Assembly (NCBI GenBank): GCA_009746045.1
Contig: RPFO01000153.1
Coordinates: 1 to 62,000 of the forward strand
Source of the DNA: Mesostigma viride
Lineage: Eukaryota > Streptophyta > Mesostigmatophyceae > Mesostigmatales > Mesostigmataceae
Direction of reading: 5' to 3'
DNA: 62,000 nucleotides
The position numbers and the translations under genes are program-made. The notes beneath the pieces are model-generated. The model was not told where the DNA came from and searched no databases. It saw nothing but the letters and a program-made list of their open reading frames with translations. Positions 54,101 to 62,000 of the stretch are shown here, piece by piece (position 1 is the stretch's first letter; every line of letters begins with the position of its first letter).

Positions 54101-57100
54101 AAATGCGGTGGATCATGTCACCACGTCATCACAAAATTTTAATGCCGCCATGCCACATCATCGCTTACCTAAACCGTGCACCTATGAAGTGTAATATTTC
54201 ATGACATCGAAGCCAGCCTGTCTGCAGTCGCCGGTCATTCCGACCATTGAGTACAAACACAGGCTTTCCCTCGGGCTTTCTGTGCCGCACACCTGGTTGG
54301 CTGACACAGTGCACTCACTTCCTGCTCTCCCTGACCCTGCTATCTAGGCCAGCGGCTCCACATCCGTTTGCTGAGCACCGTTTGCAGAGACATGTTTGCG
54401 GCTATGCTTGTAGAGCATGGATGTGTGGCATGTGTCAAAGTTTGCGTGCCAAGGACTGCGCATGCCGTAATGCACCTCAGCGTCCTCCTCTCCAAGTGTT
54501 GCCCTTTTATGTTCGTAGCATCACTGGGCATGTCTTAAGAACCCTTAACCCTTAGGTGGCCCTGCCTACCTCACCTCCAAGTACTCGTAACCATCAACCG
54601 GTCTTTACCCTCATGGAGCCTCTACCTTTCAGTGGCCTGGGTGGAAGGGTGGGAATTTCCGCCCCCTGGTCTCTGTGCAGCAGTACAGATGCAGGGGTGC
54701 CTGCGTCCCAGTGGCGTACACAAGTCTTCACTGGCATGTGGCGGTGCAGACGTGGAGGCATGCACGTCATGCACGCCGCGCCAACTAACCCCAACTATCC
54801 CCTCATCTCGAATCTTTCCGCGACTCCCCGGCTGCGTGCCACCTGCCAGCACCACGCACGGGAGGAAGCCCACATCACCAAGGAGCTGGAGCACCAAGAG
54901 AAGGACCACCGCCTGGCCGACTTGTTCGCGGGGCCGGGGATGATGCGTTTCGACGCGGTGCCGTTGGAGGTGCTGGTGGAGCGACACCTGGCGCGCCTGG
55001 CCAACCAGGGGGGTGCCTCGCTGGCTAGTGGGGGGGGGACCGCGGGGGACCAGGTGGCCAGCAGGGATGCACCCACCGGCCCAGGAGCAATCGCCGGGGT
55101 CCTGCCAGTGCAGCTGCCCAAGAAGGGTAGAAAGGCAAGGCGCCTCATAACCTTGGCGGAAAAAGGTCTTGCTGGCCACGCCGCTTGCAACGCCACGCCT
55201 TGTCTCGCACCGGATGCTGAGGCCACAGCAGCAGCGGCAGCAGTGTTGTCGTGCACACCACCGGTGGCTGGTGCCTATGCTGAGGAAGCGGAGGATGCGC
55301 ACGGTGGCAAACCGGCTCCCGGCAGCACTGGGGGTGCGACCAGGGGCCATGCAGGTGGCGGCCAACCAGACTTGTTCTCGCGAGGTAGGCGCATGCAACG
55401 CTGCGGCAGCGCAGGTTGGGTTGTAGTGCTTGTTGCTACTGCGGCAGCGCAGGTTGGGTTGTAGTGCTTGTTGCTACTGCGGCAGCGCAGGCTGGGTAGT
55501 AGTGCTTGTTGCTACTGCGGCAGCGCAGGTTGGGTTGTAGTGCTTGTTGCTTCTGCGGCAGCGCAGGTTGGGTTGCAGTGCTTGTTGCTACTGCGGCAGC
55601 GCCGGTTGGGTTGTAGTGCTTGTTGCTACTGCGGCAGCGCAGGTTGGGTTGTAGTGCTTGTTGCTACTGCGGCAGCGCAGGTTGGGTTGTAGTGCTTGTT
55701 GCTACTGCGGCAGCGCAGGTTAGGTTGTAGTGCTTGTTGCCATCATCCGACGACAATCATCCGACGTTGTGAAGGGTAGCCTTACGGCGCGGTGCTTCTT
55801 GGCTTCCATTACTTCTGTGAAGAGGGGCCCTGGTAAGTGGAGTGGAAGCAGCCTTAGCAAGTGTGGCTCGATTGAATAGCCCCATCAAGTGAACTTGATG
55901 CGGTGGGATACTCCGTGTGTTGCATGGGACGTGCGGATGGATGGTCAAGGCTGCAAGGCTTTTTTTTTTGCCGGGAATCTTGAGAGACCTATAATGTGAG
56001 ACCTTTACCCTTGAGAGATCCATAATGTGAGACCTTCACCCTTGAGGGACCTATCATGCGAGACCTTTGACCTTGAGAGACCTAAACTTGTTTTTCTCTT
56101 TGCTGCTTTTGTTTGCTGTTGCTGATCTTGATTGCGTGTTTGTTGCCGACAGACGCGGGCGATGGGGTAGACAACGGAGATGATGGCGTCATCATCCCGG
56201 ACTCATGCACGACCGTGCCCTCTAGCGAGCGGGTGCACGTGCGCCCTCGCAGGCCCAAGCCCAAGTCTAGGGTCCCGGCATGCACGCTCGACCCCTTGCC
56301 GCGCAAAACTCAGAAAGTGGGCGAGGGGGACAGTGCAGCACGCGGGACGCCTGGCGCGTGCAGGTTTGACAAGGGCAAGCAGCTTGCCACGGCAGTGGGC
56401 GCGCTGACGAGTGGTAGCAAGGTGCCGACCCCCAAGAAAGGGCAGCCGTGTGGACCAGCGTCCCTCGGCTTGCCACCCAAAACAGAGCCTGATGCGCCAC
56501 CACCCAGACAGGCGCCTGATGCGTCGCCACCCAAAACAGTGCAGGGTGTGCCACCTACGAAATCGCATGGTTTGCCACCTACGGAAACGCATGGCTTGCC
56601 ACCTACGGAAACGCAGGGTGTGCCACCTACGAAATCGCATGGTTTGCCACCTACGGAAACGCAGGGTGTGCCACCCACGAAATCGCATGGTTTTCCACCT
56701 ACGAAATCGCATGGCTTGCCACCTACGGAAACGCATGGCTTGCCACCTACGGAAACGCATGGCTTACCACCCTCGAAAGCAGCAGTGCCACCTGCAGGAT
56801 GCACTCCCCTGGTTCGTAGGAGCCCGCGCATCGCTGGCAGCACGGCCGGCCGGTCGTCATCATCGTCGCCACCGGCCAAAGGTCCGCTGGCCCCATTGGC
56901 GTCCGTCACAGATGCTGGCCATGGTCCAGTGGCGGATGCAAATGCGCATCAATGCGTGGACGCACGACCTGCGGCGCCGCCACAGCCAGCCACCGTGGCA
57001 CGTGCTGGCACGGAGGTTCCCGCAGCAATCGCTGGCTCCATGGCTACTACCTATGGGCATTCCGAGCCCAAGACCTGCGTGTTGTCCGGGGCAGCGTCAG

Positions 57101-60100
57101 CCACCCCCAGTGAGGCGTTGCAGGGGGCTGCAGCAGTGAGGGCAAATTTGGATGGGACCGCCGACAAGGGGGTGCGAACAACGGCGCCACGTTGTGCGGC
57201 TGCTGCCAGCATCGCTGCTGCCGTCCTTATTGTGTCTGCTGATCGTGGGAATGGTGGCGGTGGTGGTGGCGGCGGCGGTGGTGGCAGTGGTGGCGGTGAT
57301 GCTGCCACCGCTGCTGCCGCCACCGCTGCGCTTGCAGCCGACACATGGGCTGCACAAGCCACGGCCGATGCTACGATGGCCTCCACGGAGACGGCCTCCG
57401 CAGCCACGGCAGCGGAGCCGCGCGCCACCAGAAGTAGCGCGTGTGGCAGGAACGAGGATAACGGCGGCTGCCTGACGCCGCCCGCCACGGCAACACGCAA
57501 GAAAGCGAGACAATCCGCACCCAGTGTCGCCCTGGCTGCTGGCACTTTGGCAGTTTCGCCGCCGCGTGATGCTTGCATGGCGACCGGCAACGGTACGGGT
57601 GTGGCTGTGGCTGCTGGCGTGGCTACCAGCATAGAAGAGCCCTACCCACCGGCCACAAGCGGTGCTGGTCCTGCCCCCCGTGCCCCTGCTGATTATGACG
57701 TGCAGGAGGGAATGGCCAGCGGAGCTGCCGACTGTCACGGCGGCGCATCCATCGCCAATCAGTCACCCAGACAGGGGCAACCGCAGCAGCAGCAGCAGCA
57801 GCAGCAGGGCACAGGGATGGGCGACAGGCGAGCGACGCGCGGATTCCTGGGCGCCCAGGGTGGGGCAGGCGCGAGCAAGGACTTGGAGGAGGGAGCAAGT
57901 ACAGAGGGCGCGAGGGACAAAGGGAAAACGTGTGGGAGTAAGGCACATGGCGGGGTGCAGATGGGAGGGGAAGGGGGAGAAAAAGGTGGAAATGAGGCAG
58001 GGGAGGCAGCAAGAGCGGCATGGCAACGGCCAGGGTCGCCAGGTGGCGAGCCCAGCAGCCGCCGCGACGGCATCCCAACCAGGGGGTCTGCCGATCCGCC
58101 GCAAGGCAAGGCGCCGGAGGTCCGCCGGCTGTTTGAGGACGACCCCGCAAGCCCGCCAGGTAAAGGAGTGGCAGGGTCTCTTGTTCCCTGGATAACCCTG
58201 TTGTATGTCATCAGGTTGCATGTGTGATCAGGTTGCATGTGTGATCAGGTTGCATGTGTGATCAGGTTGCATGTGTGATCAGGTTGCATGTGTGATCAGG
58301 TTGCATGTGTGATCAGGTTGCATGTGTGATCAGGTTGCATGTGTGATCAGGTTGCATGTGTGATCAGGTTGCATGTGTGATCAGGTTGCATGTGTGATCA
58401 GGTTGCATGTGTGATCAGGTTGCATGTGTGATCAGGTTGCATGTGTGATCAGGTTGCATGTGTGATCAGGTTGCATGTGTGATCAGGTTGCATGTGTGAT
58501 CAGGTTGCATGTGTGTTGCATGTGTGACCAGGTTGCATGTGTGATCAGGTTGCATGTGTGACCAGGTTGCATGTGTGATCAGGTTGCATGTGTGTTGCAT
58601 GTGTGATCAGGTTGCATGTGTGATCAGGTTGCATGTGTGATCAGGTTGCATGTGTGATCAGGTTGCATGTGTGATCAGGTTGCATGTGTGATCAGGTTGC
58701 ATGTGTGATCAGGTTGCATGTGTGACCAGGTTGCATGTGTGATCAGGTTGCATGTGTGATCAGGTTGCATGCGTGATCAGGTTGCATGTGTGATCAGGTT
58801 GCATGTGTGATCAGGTTGCATGTGTGATCAGGTTGCATGTGTGATCAGGTTGCATGTGTGTTGCATGTGTGTTGCATGTGTGATCAGGTTGCGTGTGTGA
58901 TCAGGTTGCATGTGTGATCAGGTTGCATGTGTGATCAGGTTGCATGTGTGATCAGGTTGCATGTGAGATCAGGTTGCATGTGTGATCAGGTTGCATGTGT
59001 GATCAGGTTGCATGTGTGTTGCATGTGTGTTGCATGTGTGATCAGGTTGCATGTGTGATCAGGTTGCATGTGTGATCAGGTTGCATGTGTGATCAGGTTG
59101 CATGTGTGATCAGGTTGCATGTGTGATCAGGTTGCATGTGTGATCAGGTTGCATGCGTGATCAGGTTGCATGTGTGATCAGGTTGCATGTGTGATCAGGT
59201 TGCATGTGTGTTGCATGTGTGATCAGGTTGCATGTGTGATCAGGTTGCATGTGTGACCAGGTTGCATGTGTGATCAGGTTGCATGTGTGATCAGGTTGCA
59301 TGCGTGATCAGGTTGCATGTGTGATCAGGTTGCATGTGTGATCAGGTTGCATGTGTGTTGCATGTGTGATCAGGTTGCATGTGTGATCAGGTTGCATGTG
59401 TGATCAGGTTGCATGTGTGATCAGGTTGCATGTGTGACCAGGTTGCATGTGTGATCAGGTTGCATGTGTGTTGCATGTGTGATCAGGTTGCATGTGTGAC
59501 CAGGTTGCATGTGTGATCAGGTTGCATGTGTGATCAGGTTGCATGTGTGGTCAGGTTGCATGTGTGACCAGGTTGCATGTGTGATCAGGTTGCATGTGTG
59601 ATCAGGTTGCATGTGTGATCAGGTTGCATGTGTGATCAGGTTGCATGTGTGACCAGGTTGCATGTGTGATCAGGTTGCATGCGTGATCAGGTTGCATGTG
59701 TGATCAGGTTGCATGTGTGATCAGGTTGCGTGTGTGATCAGGTTGCATGTGTGACCAGGTTGCATGTGTGATCAGGTTGCATGTGTGATCAGGTTGCATG
59801 TGTGATCAGGTTGCATGTGTGGTCAGGTTGCATGTGTGATCAGGTTGCATGTGTGTTGCATGTGTGATCAGGTTGCATGTGTGATCAGGTTGCATGTGTG
59901 TTGCATGTGTGATCAGGTTGCATGTGTGATCAGGTTGCATGTGTGGTCAGGTTGCATGTGTGTTGCATGTGTGATCAGGTTGCATGTGTGATCAGGTTGC
60001 ATGTGTGATCAGGTTGCATGTGTGATCAGGTTGCATGTGTGTTGCATGTGTGATCAGGTTGCATGTGTGATCAGGTTGCATGTGTGTTGCATGTGTGATC

Positions 60101-62000
60101 AGGTTGCATGTGTGATCAGGTTGCATGTGTGATCAGGTTGCATGTGTGATCAGGTTGCATGTGTGATCAGGTTGCATGTGTGATCAGGTTGCATGTGTGA
60201 TCAGGTTGCATGTGTGATCAGGTTGCATGTGTGACCAGGTTGCATGTGTGATCAGGTTGCATGTGTGATCAGGTTGCATGTGTGATCAGGTTGCATGTGT
60301 GATCAGGTTGCATGTGTGATCAGGTTGCATGTGTGATCAGGTTGCATGTGTGACCAGGTTGCATGTGTGATCAGGTTGCATGTGTGATCAGGTTGCATGT
60401 GTGATCAGGTTGCATGTGTGATCAGGTTGCATGTGTGATCAGGTTGCATGTGTGACCAGGTTGCATGTGTGTTGCATGTGTGATCAGGTTGCGTGTGTGA
60501 TCAGGTTGCATGTGTGATCAGGTTGCATGTGTGATCAGGTTGCATGTGTGATCAGGTTGCATGTGTGATCAGGTTGCATGTGTGATCAGGTTGCATGTGT
60601 GATCAGGTTGCATGTGTGATCAGGTTGCATGTGTGATCAGGTTGCATGTGTGATCAGGTTGCATGTGTGATCAGGTTGCATGTGTGATCAGGTTGCATGT
60701 GTGATCAGGTTGCATGTGTGATCAGGTTGCATGTGTGATCAGGTTGCATGTGTGATCAGGTTGCATGTGTGATCAGGTTGCATGTGTGATCAGGTTGCAT
60801 GTGTGATCAGGTTGCATGTGTGATCAGGTTGCATGTGTGATCAGGTTGCATGTGTGATCAGGTTGCATGTGTGATCAGGTTGCATGTGTGATCAGGTTGC
60901 ATGTGTGATCAGGTTGCATGTGTGATCAGGTTGCATGTGTGATCAGGTTGCATGTGTGATCAGGTTGCATGTGTGATCAGGTTGCATGTGTGTTGCATGT
61001 GTGATCAGGTTGCATGTGTGATCAGGTTGCATGTGTGATCAGGTTGCATGTGTGTTGCATGTGTGATCAGGTTGCGTGTGTGATCAGGTTGCATGTGTGA
61101 TCAGGTTGCATGTGTGATCAGGTTGCATGTGTGATCAGGTTGCATGTGTGATCAGGTTGCATGTGTGATCAGGTTGCGTGTGTGATCAGGTTGCATGTGT
61201 GATCAGGTTGCATGTGTGATCAGGTTGCATGTGTGATCAGGTTGCATGTGTGATCAGGTTGCGTGTGTGATCAGGTTGCATGTGTGATCAGGTTGCATGT
61301 GTGACCAGGTTGCATGTGTGATCAGGTTGCATGTGTGTTGCATGTGTGATCAGGTTGCATGTGTGATCAGGTTGCATGTGTGACCAGGTTGCATGTGTGA
61401 TCAGGTTGCATGTGTGATCAGGTTGCATGTGTGATCAGGTTGCGTGTGTGATCAGGTTGCATGTGTGATCAGGTTGCATGTGTGATCAGGTTGCATGTGT
61501 GATCAGGTTGCATGTGTGATCAGGTTGCATGTGTGATCAGGTTGCGTGTGTGATCAGGTTGCATGTGTGATCAGGTTGCATGTGTGATCAGGTTGCATGT
61601 GTGATCAGGTTGCATGTGTGTTGCATGTGTGATCAGGTTGCATGTGTGATCAGGTTGCATGTGTGATCAGGTTGCATGTGTGATCAGGTTGCATGTGTGA
61701 TCAGGTTGCATGTGTGATCAGGTTGCATGTGTGATCAGGTTGCATGTGTGATCAGGTTGCATGTGTGATCAGGTTGCATGTGTGATCAGGTTGCATGTGT
61801 GATCAGGTTGCATGTGTGATCAGGTTGCATGTGTGATCAGGTTGCATGTGTGATCAGGTTGCATGTGTGATCAGGTTGCATGTGTGATCAGGTTGCATGT
61901 GTGATCAGGTTGCATGTGTGATCAGGTTGCATGTGTGATCAGGTTGCATGTGTGATCAGGTTGCATGTGTGACCAGGTTGCATGTGTGATCAGGTTGCAT
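48174..62000 (+). CDS. Large unrecognised gene, at least 8 exons, probable nuclear low-complexity protein (partial)
   Basis: Proposed exons: 48174-48278, 49658-49749, 50343-50700, 51330-51615, 52342-52463, 53030-53635, 54850-55384, 56153-58159. The next lies beyond the window. Borders are GT-AG and the phases (0, 2, 0, 1, 0, 0, 1, 1) fit without a stop, giving about 1370 residues. The first exon reads MDWDWLCPVTFFTDEPGGRK. Later stretches include LREWKRQQVQIDGHRALHLL, MCHVCGAKDILN (one CxxC), HHAREEAHITKELEHQEKDH, basic clusters (PKKGRKARR, RPRRPKPKSR, TRKKAR), an 8-residue repeat (PPTETHGL) about 11 times, poly-Gly and poly-Gln. At least one exon may be missing between 53636 and 54849; 54388-54490 is Cys-rich (HVCGYAC, MCGMC) and a candidate. 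Basic clusters suggest a nuclear role. I do not recognise the family, and it may be two genes. Confidence 0.5.
48281..48640 (+). other. Open stretch inside the first intron, possible alternative exon
   Basis: In frame 2 the sequence reads LSAWDSETIITARGW, SATKLFHARLNDDGTDVVV, AVWEHAGREAFFSEGRVAF and RRLFAYFGVEILGK. Composition looks protein-like rather than random, but it is in a different frame from the first exon and has no matching splice phase. It could be a separate small gene, a captured fragment, or chance. Confidence 0.25.
48925..49245. repeat. 31-bp minisatellite, about 10 copies
   Basis: The unit is about GCCAGCCTTTTGGTAGCATG followed by AATGTTAGTGC. Variants alternate CTTTTGG and CTGTTGG, suggesting amplification of two-unit blocks. 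It lies in the first intron of the right-hand gene. Confidence 0.95.
49715..49905 (+). repeat. Tandem duplication of an exon end and its splice donor
   Basis: CACCATCATCATTCGGGAGG with AGAACCGCAG|GT occurs at 49720-49751 and again at 49823-49854. Each is followed by a similar GTGGTCAC, ATAATGTGG-like and GTGTGTGTG segment, so the unit is about 103 bases. The first copy is joined to the full exon 49658-49749; the second is an intronic echo with its own GT. Confidence 0.85.
50258..50338. repeat. 12-bp repeat (AAACGTGCCCTG)
   Basis: Six or seven units of about 12 bases (GTGCCCTGAAAC and variants) run almost to the acceptor CCGGCAG of exon 50343. They form an unusual upstream region in place of a plain pyrimidine tract. 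Confidence 0.85.
50728..50826 (+). repeat. (GGGGGGGCAA)n tract
   Basis: About ten units of 9-10 bases, AAGGGGGGGC and shorter, just after the donor of the exon ending at 50700. It is G-rich on the transcribed-sense strand and a quadruplex candidate like V-ATPase intron 10. Confidence 0.93.
52072..52188. repeat. 15-bp repeat (CACGCCTCCCTCCCC)
   Basis: About seven to eight near-perfect copies in the intron before the exon at 52342. It is strongly pyrimidine-rich on the plus strand. Confidence 0.94.
53963..54060 (+). repeat. Interstitial telomere repeat, TTTAGGG x 14
   Basis: Fourteen uninterrupted TTTAGGG units bounded by TCTTAGGG and AGGGTCTTAG. This is the plant and green-algal telomere motif in the usual 5'-to-3' end-strand orientation, here far from any sequence end. 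It may mark telomerase repair of a break or capture of telomeric DNA. It falls in the unresolved stretch of the right-hand gene. Confidence 0.97.
54388..54490 (+). other. Candidate cysteine-rich exon
   Basis: After an acceptor TTTGCAG (54381-54387) the frame reads RHVCGYACRAWMCGMCQSLR then AKDCACRNAPQRPPLQ. The spacing C-x3-C, C-x2-C, C-x-C resembles a zinc-binding segment and could follow the CxxC that ends the exon at 53635. Both neighbouring exons need phase 0, which this segment can satisfy with a weak GT at 54491. Confidence 0.3.
55390..55740. repeat. 38-bp minisatellite, about 9 copies
   Basis: The unit contains GCGGCAGCGCAGGTTGGGTT and GTAGTGCTTGTTGCTACT, with single-base changes. It starts right after the donor at 55385 in the intron before exon 56153. 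Confidence 0.95.
55978..56085. repeat. Short tandem repeat, about 34 bp x 3
   Basis: Three diverged units of GAGAGACCTATAATGTGAGA with CCTTTACCCTT, in the same intron, about 70 bases before the acceptor of exon 56153. Confidence 0.85.
56540..56785 (+). repeat. Coding 24-bp repeat (PPTETHGL / PPTKSHGL)
   Basis: About ten to eleven units of 24 bases (CCACCTACGGAAACGCATGG and on) in exon 56153-58159. They encode eight-residue repeats that alternate TETHG, TETQG and TKSHG. The period is a multiple of 3, unlike many of the intronic repeats, so the frame is kept. Confidence 0.93.
58205..62000. repeat. 17-bp satellite in the last visible intron, about 220 copies
   Basis: The unit is GATCAGGTTGCATGTGT. 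Variants are GACCAGG, GGTCAGG, GCGTGTGT and GCATGCGT, plus a 10-base short form (TTGCATGTGT) at many places. It begins about 45 bases after the donor at 58160 and runs off the right edge. Variant units recur in blocks, which suggests growth by segment duplication. Confidence 0.98.

Noticed and set aside
58205-62000. CRISPR-like array of 17-bp repeats
   Set aside because: Units are contiguous with no spacers; it is an intronic satellite.

Overview
The window is nuclear DNA of a eukaryote, most likely a green alga (Viridiplantae). Three observations support this. The one clearly identifiable housekeeping gene, the catalytic A subunit of the vacuolar H+-ATPase, reads plant-like, especially in its C-terminal third. 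It is split by twelve GT-AG introns. An interstitial block of the plant/green-algal telomere repeat TTTAGGG lies at 53963-54060. Exons are GC-rich, and almost every long intron carries its own private tandem repeat.

Layout. 1-10377 is a 170-bp satellite, 61 head-to-tail units that look identical by eye. It directly abuts a non-LTR retrotransposon (10378-15795) encoding a PHD finger, a RING-H2 finger, C2H2-like fingers, a reverse transcriptase, a CCHC knuckle and a restriction-like (RPD) endonuclease. Its reading frame changes several times, mostly at or near poly-C/G runs. A 5'-truncated copy (15796-16785) and a diverged 3' scrap (16792-16980) follow head to tail. 17719-21760 (minus) is a four-exon gene for a six-span membrane protein of the rolling stone-like family. 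It is divergently arranged with the 13-exon V-ATPase A gene (22577-31378, plus, 618 aa, complete).

31380-47720 is a graveyard of nested transposons: a 220-bp tRNA-like SINE with an 18-bp target duplication, two C-terminal scraps of LINE ORF2, several copies of a LINE ORF1-like element that lacks ORF2 and ends in (TTAA)n, a 1290-bp hAT element with an 8-bp duplication inside one of those copies, a 3.2-kb TIR element with subterminal repeats, a dispersed repeat in four places, a minus-strand truncated copy of the PHD/RING retroelement inside a SINE-like repeat, and a reverse-transcriptase pseudogene of another family.

48174 to beyond 62000 (plus) appears to be one large gene whose proposed exon phases fit together. 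It encodes a low-complexity, probably nuclear protein that I do not recognise. Its introns hold minisatellites, the telomeric block and, at the right edge, about 3.8 kb of a 17-bp satellite.

The cellular genes do not form a pathway: the V-ATPase subunit acts in organelle acidification, the rolling stone-like protein is an uncharacterised membrane protein, and the third gene is unknown. The most unusual items are the PHD+RING retrotransposon beside a homogeneous satellite, and tandemly amplified exon/5' splice-site junctions in two separate genes. All exon boundaries were worked out by hand from GT/AG sites, reading phase and, for the first two genes, family knowledge. No alignment or RNA evidence was available.
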